A stretch of 12,316 bases of DNA from JAJZQD01 sp021847735. Its GTDB lineage: Bacteria; Bacillota; Thermincolia; Thermincolales; UBA2595. Each line of letters begins with the position of its first letter. Position 1 is the stretch's first letter. This document shows, one piece after another, positions 6,064-12,316 of the stretch. The DNA is taken from NCBI GenBank assembly GCA_027324025.1, contig DAHVYW010000043.1, forward strand, positions 1 to 12,316, given 5' to 3'. The translations under genes were made by a program, and so were the position numbers. The notes beneath the pieces are model-generated. The model did no database searches, was not told the origin of the DNA, and was given only the letters and a program-made list of their open reading frames with translations.

Positions 6064-6849
6064 TTGGACAGAAAAGAAATACTCGAACGGGCAAGTACAC
6101 CGGAAGACCGGATACTTATGGCCCGGGTACTCGATAAAATAGAATCCGTGAAGAAATTTCATTACACTGCCGTTTCGGAGTTTTATGACCCATACCAGCA
6201 AAACCTAATTTCTCCGGTGCTTTCAAAGGTGCGGGGAATTTCTTTTGTCTGGGACGGCGGTTATCCCGGGTCGGAAAGGAAGAGGCTGGTTATCCACCCT
6301 TACTATATGACAGCAGGGGAAAGCGACAGCGAGCTTCTGGTTCTGTCAATTTCAGGCAATTTAAAGTTTCAGGGCCTTTCCCATCGCGATTTTCTTGGTG
6401 CTGTCCTGGGACTGGGGATTAAAAGAGAAAAAGTCGGTGATATCATTGTTAATGAAGGCGGCTGTCAGGTTGTGGTCGACCGGAGTATTGGCGATTACAT
6501 TACAGAAAACCTAACGAAGGTGCACCGGGTTAGTGTAAAAGTGGAAAAGATCGCGCCTGAGACCATAGAAGTGCCGGCAGAAAAAGTCAAAGAAATTTTT
6601 GCCACTGTCCCCTCCCTGCGTTTGGATGCGGTGGCTGCGGCGGGTTTTGGCGTTTCCAGGACCAAAATAGCCGGTGTTATTGCCGCCGAAAATGTAAAGG
6701 TCAACTGGGCGGTTACCACCAATTTAGCTCATGGTGTCAAGGAGGGGGATATAATCTCTATCCGCGGCAGGGGCCGGACGGAAATTACATCGGTCAGGGG
6801 AGAAACGAAAAAAGGTCGGATATCGATAGTCCTCAAGCGATACCTGTAG
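6064..6849 (+). CDS. ylmH: YlmH-type S4-domain RNA-binding protein
   Basis: A 261-residue cytoplasmic protein of the YlmH family. In Bacillus subtilis YlmH is linked to ribosome quality control and septum placement. The N-terminal part (about 1-80) carries a family region around HYTAVSEFYDPYQQNLI. The middle (about 80-170) has GLSHRDFLGAVLGLGIKREK and GDIIVNEGGCQVVV. The S4 RNA-binding domain is at about 185-240 (SLRLDAVAAAGFGVSRTK, then VNWAVTTNLAHGVKEGDII). The TTG at 6064 is chosen because GGAG (6052-6055) lies 8 bases upstream and the product then starts MDRKEILERAST. The in-frame ATG at 6034 lacks a ribosome site. It follows yggT by 38 bases in the conserved ylm order. Confidence 0.92.
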   Translation: MDRKEILERASTPEDRILMARVLDKIESVKKFHYTAVSEFYDPYQQNLISPVLSKVRGISFVWDGGYPGSERKRLVIHPYYMTAGESDSELLVLSISGNLKFQGLSHRDFLGAVLGLGIKREKVGDIIVNEGGCQVVVDRSIGDYITENLTKVHRVSVKVEKIAPETIEVPAEKVKEIFATVPSLRLDAVAAAGFGVSRTKIAGVIAAENVKVNWAVTTNLAHGVKEGDIISIRGRGRTEITSVRGETKKGRISIVLKRYL

Positions 6850-6962
6850 AGGGAGTTTTTTAGCAGATCCGGTATCAAATTTTTTTGCATAAGCAGAGGA
6901 TTTTTTTTCCTGGACGTCGAATTGTTTTGATTAGGAATCATATAATGCAGGAGGTGCTTAGT

Positions 6963-7436
6963 TTGGCTTTAACCCCTCTCGATATCCACAACAAAGAGTT
7001 TCGCAAGGCATTTCGGGGGTATGATGAGGAGGAAGTAGACGATTTTTTGGACCAGTTAGTTAAAGAGTATGAAAAACTATTTAAAGAAAATGCAGAGTTA
7101 AAAGAGGTTTTGGCGGCAAAAGACTCCAATATCGGTCAGTACAAGGATCTGGAGGAAACCCTTAAAAAGACACTGGTGGTTGCTCAGCAGACGGCGGATG
7201 ATATGAGGCATGGCGCGGCCAGAGAAGCTGAAGTTATAATCAAGGAAGCCCAGTTGAGGGCGGAACAGCTTGCTGCGGCTGCAGAAGAAAAAGCCAGTTC
7301 TCTGCTTAAGGAGTACGAAGACATTCAGAAACAGGCCCAGGTATTTAAGGTTAAGTTCAGGTCTTTTTTATTGAGCCAACTTGAATTAATCGGAGATAAC
7401 AATGACATCGGGGTAGATATTGAGGATTCGGCCTAA
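6963..7436 (+). CDS. divIVA: DivIVA-family polar/septal scaffold protein
   Basis: A 157-residue coiled-coil protein that binds negatively curved membrane at septa and poles and organises division or chromosome-anchoring partners. The N-terminal membrane-binding domain is typical: LTPLDIHNKEF then KAFRGYDEEEVDDFLDQL. F17 and R18 sit exactly where the membrane-inserting Phe-Arg pair lies in B. subtilis DivIVA. Residues from about 27 on are heptad-like and charged, followed by a second coiled coil rich in Ala, Glu and Lys, and a terminal KVKFRSFLLSQLELI segment common in clostridial DivIVA. The TTG at 6963 follows AGGAGG (6949-6954) by 8 bases, and the product then begins MALTPLDIHN. The 113-base gap after ylmH is the largest inside the cluster and is rich in T-runs, but no convincing promoter or terminator is seen there. 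Confidence 0.95.
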   Translation: MALTPLDIHNKEFRKAFRGYDEEEVDDFLDQLVKEYEKLFKENAELKEVLAAKDSNIGQYKDLEETLKKTLVVAQQTADDMRHGAAREAEVIIKEAQLRAEQLAAAAEEKASSLLKEYEDIQKQAQVFKVKFRSFLLSQLELIGDNNDIGVDIEDSA

Positions 7437-7451
7437 CGAGGGGGAAGGGTT

Positions 7452-7736
7452 TTGATTATCCAGGACCATCCGGACGGGGTGGTAATCAAAATCAAAGTTC
7501 AACCACGGGCATCAAAGAACCGGGTGGCCGGGGTGATTGGGGATGCACTCAAAGTAACGCTGACTGCACCCCCTGTTGACGGCGCCGCTAATGCTGCCTG
7601 TATAGACTTTTTCTCGGCTTTGCTGCAAGTTCCTAAGAACCGGATTGAGATACTGAGCGGACATACCGGACGGACCAAACTATTGAAGGTTTATGGGTTA
7701 AAAAGTGCGGAAGTGAGAAAAAAATTAGAGGATTGA
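7452..7736 (+). CDS. yggU: DUF167 (YggU/UPF0235) family protein
   Basis: A 94-residue small cytoplasmic protein of the UPF0235/DUF167 family, whose function is not established. Signature segments are KIKVQPRASKNRVAGV, LKVTLTAPPVDGAAN and RIEILSGHTGRTKLLKV, covering nearly the whole chain. The length is typical of the family. Translation starts at TTG 7452 behind a long G-rich ribosome site (GAGGGGGAAGG, 7438-7448), 15 bases after divIVA. DUF167 genes often follow yggT in bacteria, so this fits the neighbourhood. A weak hairpin with a T-run overlaps its stop codon and probably ends the cluster. Confidence 0.92.
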   Translation: MIIQDHPDGVVIKIKVQPRASKNRVAGVIGDALKVTLTAPPVDGAANAACIDFFSALLQVPKNRIEILSGHTGRTKLLKVYGLKSAEVRKKLED

Positions 7737-7753
7737 AAATCACCTCTTTTTTT
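7727..7753 (+). terminator. Weak terminator overlapping the DUF167 stop codon
   Basis: AGAGG (7727-7731) pairs with CCTCT (7743-7747). Three more A-T pairs are possible above a 2-base bulge, and a run of seven T (7747-7753) follows. The stop codon lies within the loop side. The stem is short, so some read-through into the next gene is likely. Confidence 0.45.
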
Positions 7754-7834
7754 GTCCAAAGTTTCAAGAATATTCCGAGAAATCGACATATTTTCCTATT
7801 TTTCGAGGTAAAGGGGGTACCCGTAAGGGGAGTT

Positions 7835-8542
7835 ATGAACCTTGTAATTTTAAGTTCGGCTAAGTGGAGTTCTGTGTTTATTAAGGAAAACCTGACCGGG
7901 ATGGAGACCAAGAGTGACGGCGGGCTCAATTTCTATGCGGGTAAATTGAACGGGCAGTCGGTGACCCTGATTGAAATTGAGGAAGAGGTCATCCCTGTTA
8001 TGGAGGAGGATTTAGTGGCAGGCCTTGACCCCGATTATGTAGTTTCCCTAGGTGAAGCATACAGCTGCAAAAAAAATCTGACCGCCGGGGATTTTGTAAT
8101 ATCTTCCGGTGCATCGTATCTCAATAATCACAAGGCTAACCAACTTGATGGCCAAAAAGCGGACAGGAAGCTGGTAGACCTGGGGTTGAAGGCAGCTGAA
8201 AAGTTCATTGGTGACGAGGGGATTTGCAAGTTTGTGGTTGGCAACATATTTCTTAACCCCGGTACTGCCACAACCGGCCGAAAGCTGACCTTTCTTCCAA
8301 ATAATGATGTTTACTGTATTGACTGCAACGGTTATCCGCTAACCCAATGGTTGGTTAACTGGAAAGCTCCGTTTGTATTGGTCAGAACCGTTATCCCTGT
8401 TCGGGGGCAGTACGGTAATCTGGAGGTTACCCAGTTTAAATGGGATATGGCTAAGAGAAGTTTCTGGGTTGTCAGGGGTATCATGGATGGATTGAAAAAA
8501 AAAGTCGGCATGCCAGCCGTGAGGAAAGTTGACTTAATTTGA
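7835..8542 (+). CDS. Nucleoside phosphorylase/MTAN-fold protein, probably non-catalytic
   Basis: A 235-residue predicted cytoplasmic protein resembling MTA/SAH nucleosidases over its whole length. GGLNFYAGKLNGQSVTLIEI corresponds to the glycine-rich strand that in E. coli MTAN contains IYTGQLNG. DPDYVVSLGEAYSCKKNLTA then GDFVISSGASY corresponds to PDVIINTGSAGGL then KVGDIVVS. FVVGNIFLN corresponds to the LIVSGDAFIN region, and APFVLVRTV to VPFVVVRAI. The expected catalytic residues are changed. Around C161-G166 the motif reads IDCNG where the family has an EME/MEG motif, and at 185-188 TVIP replaces the AISD that carries the catalytic Asp. The Glu near the N-terminus also appears absent (ILSSAKWSS). 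This suggests a pseudoenzyme or a different substrate. The ATG at 7835 follows AAGGGGAG closely; an in-frame TTG at 7733 would add 34 residues across a terminator-like hairpin. It lies between the division cluster and the ileS leader. The fold call rests on my recalled alignment. Confidence 0.65.
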   Translation: MNLVILSSAKWSSVFIKENLTGMETKSDGGLNFYAGKLNGQSVTLIEIEEEVIPVMEEDLVAGLDPDYVVSLGEAYSCKKNLTAGDFVISSGASYLNNHKANQLDGQKADRKLVDLGLKAAEKFIGDEGICKFVVGNIFLNPGTATTGRKLTFLPNNDVYCIDCNGYPLTQWLVNWKAPFVLVRTVIPVRGQYGNLEVTQFKWDMAKRSFWVVRGIMDGLKKKVGMPAVRKVDLI

Positions 8543-8557
8543 CCTTTTGGATATAAT
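8529..8557 (+). promoter_or_regulatory. Sigma-A promoter of the ileS T-box transcript
   Basis: TTGACT (8529-8534), a 17-base spacer and a perfect TATAAT (8552-8557) predict a start near 8564. The -35 box and part of the spacer lie inside the last codons of the upstream gene (stop 8540-8542). Confidence 0.85.
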
Positions 8558-8563
8558 TAAGAA

Positions 8564-8867
8564 ATAGTCGAATTAGTGCAAATATGTCAACAACAATGAA
8601 GGGGAAAGTAAGCATTGGGGAGGTCACAGCGAACCCGGGACGGTGGGAGCCGGGCACTACAAGCAATGCCGAAGATCACCCCGGGAGTTGTACAGCCGAA
8701 ACCTTAAACAGTTTAGTAGGTTGTACCGGTGCAGCCGTTATCTGCAGCCAAATAAGTGCCGGAACGGCGGGGTTGTTGGACTAACACCCTGTTATAAATT
8801 ACCGGAATTCAGGGTGGTAACGCGGGAATTTCTCTCTCGTCCCTATGGGGCGGGGGATTTTGTTTTT
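8564..8867 (+). promoter_or_regulatory. T-box riboswitch, isoleucine, for ileS
   Basis: This leader senses uncharged tRNA-Ile and lets RNA polymerase read into ileS when isoleucine charging is low. The T-box core AGGGTGGTAACGCGGG (8811-8826) is almost canonical and pairs with the tRNA acceptor end. The Stem I distal part shows CCCGG (8634-8638) pairing with CCGGG (8650-8654) around a GGTGGGAG loop. The specifier is read as ATC (8675-8677) in the GAAG-ATC-ACC context, which agrees with an isoleucyl-tRNA synthetase downstream; a GAT reading one base earlier is less consistent with that gene. A conserved CCGTTATC element and AATAAGTGCCGG precede the antiterminator region. AAATT (about 8796-8800) can pair with AATTT after the T-box core in the antiterminator. 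The competing terminator is annotated separately. Confidence 0.93.
8833..8867 (+). terminator. Regulated terminator of the ileS T-box
   Basis: An 11-bp stem, TCTCTCGTCCC (8833-8843) with GGGGCGGGGGA (8847-8857) including G-T pairs, has a 3-base loop and is followed by TTTTGTTTTT (8858-8867). It ends 33 bases before the ileS start and is mutually exclusive with the T-box antiterminator. Confidence 0.9.
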
Positions 8868-8900
8868 ATATGCCTGACCGATTGAGGAGGAAGAACAAGA

Positions 8901-11687
8901 ATGGATTACAGCAAGACATTGAATTTACCCCAAACAGATTTTCCTATGCGGGGTAACCTACCCGAAAAGGAACCGGAAATGCTCCAGTTTTGGGAAGAAG
9001 AAAACATTTACCGGCAGGTTCAAAATAAGAACCAGGGAAAGACCAAATTCATTCTCCATGACGGCCCCCCGTATGCTAATGGAGACATTCACCTGGGACA
9101 CACCCTGAATAAGGTTTTAAAAGATATAATTGTTAAATTCAAGTCTATGGACGGGTATGATGCTCCCTTTGTTCCTGGGTGGGATACCCACGGTCTGCCT
9201 ATCGAACAGCAGGCAATTAAGGCCCTGGGTATAAACCGCCATGAGGTTGGACCTGTTGAATTCAGGAATAGGTGTAAAGATTACGCTTTGAAGTATGTGG
9301 ATATTCAGAGAGAAGAATTTAAGAGGCTTGGGGTAAGAGGTGACTGGGCCAACCCCTATCTAACCCTACAGCCGCATTTTGAGGCTAAGCAGATAGAGGT
9401 ATTTGGGGAAATGGCCAAACGGGGGTATATTTATAAGGGGTTGAAACCTGTCTACTGGTGCGCTTCCTGTGAAACAGCCCTAGCTGAGGCCGAAGTAGAG
9501 TACGGTGAGAAAAAATCCGCGTCTATTTATGTAAAGTTCAAAGTCATTGATGGGAAAGGGGTTATCCCTGAAAACAATACGTATGTCGTAATCTGGACAA
9601 CCACTCCGTGGACTTTGCCGGCCAATGTCGCTATCTGCCTACACCCGGATTTTGAGTATGCCCTGATTGAGACCAACGGGGAGAACCTGGTACTGGCTAC
9701 CGGGCTAATGGAGCCTTTCGCCAAAGATACCGGCCTGGACACCTATGAAATCAAACAGACTTTTCAGGGTACGGACCTGGAAGGTGTCTTATGTCAGCAC
9801 CCCTTTATGGAACGGAATTCTGTGCTGATTCTAGGTGAACACGTTACCCTCGAACAGGGAACAGGCTGTGTGCATACCGCGCCCGGCCATGGTGTGGAAG
9901 ACTTCGAGGTTTGCAAGAAATATGACCTTCCGGTGGTGTCACCTCTTGATAACAGGGGTGTGTTTACTTCCGAGGGAGGGTTTGTGGAAGGCCAGACAAC
10001 TGATCAGGCCAACAAGAGTGTTGTTGTGAAACTGGATGAATTGGGGGCCCTGATGAAGATGTCCTGGATTCAGCACCAGTACCCTCATTGCTGGCGCTGC
10101 AAAAACCCCATTCTATTCAGGGCTACGGAGCAGTGGTTTGCCTCTATCGACGGCTTTAGGAAACTGGCACTGGAAGAGATTGACCGGGTAAGCTGGGTTC
10201 CTGCCTGGGGCCGTGACCGTATTTATAATATGATTGCCGACCGGGGAGACTGGTGCATCTCAAGGCAGCGTACCTGGGGGGTTCCTATTCCGATTTTCTA
10301 CTGCGGTGATTGCGGCCGGGAACTGATTGACGACCGTACAATTGACAATGTTAAGGAGCTTATTAAGGAACACGGTTCCGATGTGTGGTTTGCCCGCGAG
10401 GCCAAGGATCTGCTTCCCCAGGGGACACAGTGTCCTTCCTGCGGTAGCCCCAAATTCCGCAAGGAAACAGATATTATGGATGTTTGGTTTGACTCCGGCT
10501 CCAGCCATTGGGCGGTGCTCACCCAGCCCCAGTACTGGCCTGATTTGACATGGCCGGCGGACCTTTACCTGGAGGGAAGCGACCAGCACAGAGGGTGGTT
10601 CAATTCGTCCCTGTGCACCTCTGTTGCTACCACCGGAAAGGGCCCGTACAAAACTGTTTTAACCCACGGTTTCCTGGTTGATGAGCAAGGGCGCAAAATG
10701 TCCAAATCCATGGGGAATGTTACCGACCCCCTGGATGTTATTAAACAGATGGGCGCCGATATCCTCAGGCTGTGGGTATCTTCGGCTGACTACAAGGCAG
10801 ATGTGGCAGCATCACCGGGTATCTTAAAACAGATGTCTGAGGCTTACCGAAAAATCAGAAATACGGCCCGGTACCTGCTCGGCAATCTGTATGATTATGA
10901 CCCTGCCAAGGACCGAGTTGAGTATAACGACCTGCCGGAACTGGACAAATGGGCATTGTTGAAACTTCACAAGCTGATTCGGCGGGTGTTGGACGCCTAT
11001 AGAAATTATGAGTTCCACATCGTCTATCACGCCGTTCACAATTTTTGTGCGGTTGACATGAGCGCATTCTATCTGGACGTAATTAAGGACAGGCTTTATA
11101 CTTCTGTCCCGTCTTCCAGGGAACGGCGGGCAGCTCAGACTGTGATGAACGAAATTGTTTCTTCCCTGGTCAAAATTCTAACCCCTGTATTGGCCTTTAC
11201 ATCGGAAGAAATCTGGCGGTACATCCCCCGGGTTGCCGGTGACCCTATGAGTGTACAGCTCTGTGATATGCCGGCTGTGATGGAAGAATACCTGGACGAC
11301 AGCCTGGAAGCCAGGTGGGAAAAAATCCTAAAGGTCAGGGACGAGATTGCCAAAGCCCTGGAGACGGCCCGAAAGGACAAGGTTATCGGCCATTCCATGG
11401 ATGCTCATGTTACGGTTTATGCCAGTGAAGAACTGCTTCACTTCCTGACTCCGCTAGCCGGCGAACTTGCCACTATTTTAATTGTCTCCGGAGTTGTACT
11501 GGCCGCGGAACCCCAGGCCCCGGAGGGGGTTTACGTATCAGAGGAAATGCCAGGGCTGAAAGTCGGGGTATCCCAGGCTTCTGGCGCCAAATGTGAACGC
11601 TGCTGGACATACAGTGAGGAAGTCGGGAGCGACGACGAGCACGCCACCCTTTGCGGACGGTGCCTGAATGTGGTTGAAAAGTTGTAA
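8901..11687 (+). CDS. ileS: Isoleucyl-tRNA synthetase
   Basis: A 928-residue class I aminoacyl-tRNA synthetase that charges tRNA-Ile with isoleucine and edits mischarged valine. The N-terminus has the usual TLNLPQTDFPMRGNLP entry. The ATP-binding HIGH motif reads HLGH (residues 64-67, within PPYANGDIHLGH). The CP1 editing domain occupies about 190-400, with TTTPWTLPAN and a GTGCVHTAPGHGVEDF motif. The catalytic KMSKS motif is at 599-603. An anticodon-binding helical domain follows (about 640-800). A C-terminal zinc site is formed by C898, C901, C918 and C921 (CERCW then CGRC). Length and motif order fit the zinc-containing bacterial IleRS type. The ATG at 8901 is preceded by GAGGAGG (8884-8890). 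Expression is controlled by the T-box leader just upstream. No defect is seen. Confidence 0.98.
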   Translation: MDYSKTLNLPQTDFPMRGNLPEKEPEMLQFWEEENIYRQVQNKNQGKTKFILHDGPPYANGDIHLGHTLNKVLKDIIVKFKSMDGYDAPFVPGWDTHGLPIEQQAIKALGINRHEVGPVEFRNRCKDYALKYVDIQREEFKRLGVRGDWANPYLTLQPHFEAKQIEVFGEMAKRGYIYKGLKPVYWCASCETALAEAEVEYGEKKSASIYVKFKVIDGKGVIPENNTYVVIWTTTPWTLPANVAICLHPDFEYALIETNGENLVLATGLMEPFAKDTGLDTYEIKQTFQGTDLEGVLCQHPFMERNSVLILGEHVTLEQGTGCVHTAPGHGVEDFEVCKKYDLPVVSPLDNRGVFTSEGGFVEGQTTDQANKSVVVKLDELGALMKMSWIQHQYPHCWRCKNPILFRATEQWFASIDGFRKLALEEIDRVSWVPAWGRDRIYNMIADRGDWCISRQRTWGVPIPIFYCGDCGRELIDDRTIDNVKELIKEHGSDVWFAREAKDLLPQGTQCPSCGSPKFRKETDIMDVWFDSGSSHWAVLTQPQYWPDLTWPADLYLEGSDQHRGWFNSSLCTSVATTGKGPYKTVLTHGFLVDEQGRKMSKSMGNVTDPLDVIKQMGADILRLWVSSADYKADVAASPGILKQMSEAYRKIRNTARYLLGNLYDYDPAKDRVEYNDLPELDKWALLKLHKLIRRVLDAYRNYEFHIVYHAVHNFCAVDMSAFYLDVIKDRLYTSVPSSRERRAAQTVMNEIVSSLVKILTPVLAFTSEEIWRYIPRVAGDPMSVQLCDMPAVMEEYLDDSLEARWEKILKVRDEIAKALETARKDKVIGHSMDAHVTVYASEELLHFLTPLAGELATILIVSGVVLAAEPQAPEGVYVSEEMPGLKVGVSQASGAKCERCWTYSEEVGSDDEHATLCGRCLNVVEKL

Positions 11688-11703
11688 ACTTATGCAAGTT
11701 TTT
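11686..11703 (+). terminator. Weak AT-only terminator candidate after ileS
   Basis: AAACTT (11686-11691) pairs with AAGTTT (11696-11701) around ATGC, with two further T residues after. It starts at the ileS stop codon. The stem lacks strong GC pairs, so it would be inefficient, and read-through to the small downstream gene is possible. Confidence 0.3.
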
Positions 11704-11813
11704 GGCAGGAATCTTTCCCATAGCGTCGAAAGGGATAAAATAGTAGTTTGAGGTATAAGATTTATTAAAGGATGAATAGCTTATAAATAAGAAAATGTTT
11801 AAGGGGGGATAAC

Positions 11814-12014
11814 ATGTCGGATTTTAAGTGCGCTAATTGTGAATTATGCGGCAGGGAAGTGGAGGCAAAACTGACCTGTTCCATCATTCTAAATGACGAA
11901 CACAAGAAAGAAAAGGCATGCTGGTGTGTATGCAAAGACTGTATGAAGAAATTTAACGAGAACATCAAAAACTTCTACAAGGAAACAATTAATGACAAAC
12001 CGACCCAAAAATAA
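11814..12014 (+). CDS. Small cysteine-rich protein, putative zinc-binding
   Basis: A 66-residue protein whose function I do not recognise. It has eight cysteines, at 6, 9, 12, 22, 36, 38, 40 and 43. CELCGREVEAKL near the start and CKDCMKKFNENI near residue 40 give the two CxxC knuckles expected of a treble-clef or zinc-ribbon-like fold. The extra cysteines (6, 22, 36, 38) could bind a second metal or be redox-active. The C-terminal 20 residues are charged and helix-prone. There is no signal peptide or membrane segment, so it is cytoplasmic. A strong ribosome site (AAGGGGGGAT, 11801-11810) lies just before the ATG. It lies 126 bases after ileS, with no clear promoter between and a good terminator after it. 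Codon use is ordinary and the start is secure, so it is likely a real gene. Confidence 0.8.
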   Translation: MSDFKCANCELCGREVEAKLTCSIILNDEHKKEKACWCVCKDCMKKFNENIKNFYKETINDKPTQK

Positions 12015-12015
12015 G

Positions 12016-12040
12016 AAGCGCTAAACGCGCTTTTTATTTT
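12016..12040 (+). terminator. Intrinsic terminator after the Cys-rich gene
   Basis: AAGCGC (12016-12021) pairs with GCGCTT (12027-12032) around TAAAC, followed by a T-rich tract to 12040. It starts right after the stop codon. Because the flanks are A-rich on the left and T-rich on the right, it may also act on the convergent minus-strand gene. Confidence 0.85.
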
Positions 12041-12049
12041 TACTTGCCC

Positions 12050-12316
12050 TTACATCCGGCCTTTCCTTTTAGTCCGGGCGGCCTGATATTCGCCGAGGTT
12101 TTTGAGGTTTTTCTCCCTAAGTTTGCGTGTCATGCAGCCGCCGACCTGGCCGGTTTCGGCGGCGCTTAAACCGGCCCACCCGACCTGCTTGACTTTGTCC
12201 CACAGTCCCAGTTCTTTGGCCACCTCTATTTTAAACTTGTCAATTGGGGTTAACGGTTTCTTCTTTTTTTTCTTTTTGCAGGCTTTGACGGTTCCGTCCT
12301 TTCTTACTTTGGTTGT
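12050..12316 (-). CDS. Divergent alpha/beta-type small acid-soluble spore protein, partial
   Basis: A minus-strand frame enters from the right edge and ends at a stop at 12050-12052, giving the last 88 residues. No in-frame start codon is seen before the conserved part, so the true N-terminus is outside the window. A lysine-rich stretch (seven Lys in a row, about 12250-12270) precedes a domain resembling alpha/beta-type SASPs. FKIEVAKELGLWDKV matches the region around the usual EIAxEFG/GPR protease site. VGWAGLSAAETGQVGG then MTRKLREKNL matches the DNA-binding RANGSVGGEITKRLV region. SASPs coat spore DNA and protect it against UV and heat during dormancy, then are degraded at germination. The sequence is divergent from the classic Bacillus SspA/B type, has one Cys in the conserved block and a basic C-terminus (RTKRKGRM), so assignment is by motif similarity. 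Confidence 0.7.
   Translation of the reverse strand, partial: TTKVRKDGTVKACKKKKKKKPLTPIDKFKIEVAKELGLWDKVKQVGWAGLSAAETGQVGGCMTRKLREKNLKNLGEYQAARTKRKGRM

Noticed and set aside
6918..6946. Promoter using TATAAT 6941-6946 before divIVA
   Set aside because: No fitting -35 box, and the predicted start would fall in the ribosome site.
7750..7800. Spo0A-box-like TTTGTCC and a sigma-E-like CATATTTT before the nucleosidase-like gene
   Set aside because: The Spo0A-like site has a mismatch in its core, and the sigma-E-like boxes are spaced only about 11 bases apart.
8584..8885. Two ORFs of 66 and 80 codons in the ileS leader
   Set aside because: They lie inside the T-box riboswitch and have no coding signature.
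11719..11741. Sigma-F-like promoter (CATA then GGGATAAAAT) before the Cys-rich gene
   Set aside because: The spacing between the two boxes is about 9 bases, too short for a forespore promoter.
1..12316. CRISPR array, tRNA, rRNA or defence/toxin module
   Set aside because: No regularly spaced direct repeats, tRNA-like cloverleaf or recognisable defence genes were seen on either strand.

Overview
The window looks like chromosomal DNA from a spore-forming, low-to-mid GC Firmicute, most plausibly a Clostridia/Peptococcaceae-type anaerobe (Desulfotomaculum/Pelotomaculum relatives). The reasons are: strong AGGAGG-type ribosome sites with many TTG starts; the sepF-proC-yggT-ylmH-divIVA division cluster; an isoleucine T-box leader in front of ileS; and a divergent alpha/beta-type small acid-soluble spore protein at the right edge. 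The genus is inference.

Layout. Bases 1-925 are accessory debris: a 5'-truncated, degenerate IS1182-type transposase tail, then a roughly 213-base imperfect palindrome (661-873) that resembles a MITE or decayed insertion-sequence ends. At 926-1525 (minus) lies a tandem double-HTH XRE regulator with its own sigma-A promoter and a possible autoregulatory operator. At 1831-2547 (plus) is a calcineurin-like phosphoesterase closed by a strong terminator.

Bases 2713-7736 form one tightly spaced plus-strand cluster: a membrane-anchored HlyD-like protein, yggS (PLP homeostasis), sepF (FtsZ ring anchor), proC (proline synthesis), yggT (membrane), ylmH (S4 RNA-binding), divIVA (polar/septal scaffold) and a DUF167 protein. 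This is the conserved Firmicute division-gene neighbourhood. A weak terminator overlaps its last stop codon. Next (7835-8542) is a protein with the nucleoside phosphorylase/MTA-SAH nucleosidase fold whose expected catalytic residues look replaced.

A near-consensus sigma-A promoter inside the end of that gene drives a T-box leader (specifier AUC, T-box core and terminator all visible) controlling ileS (8901-11687). After ileS come a 66-residue cysteine-rich small protein with its own terminator and, convergent from the right edge, the SASP-like gene.

No CRISPR array, tRNA, rRNA or multi-gene defence module was seen. The least explained items are the large palindrome, the nucleosidase-like putative pseudoenzyme, the HlyD-like protein in a division operon and the Cys-rich small protein.
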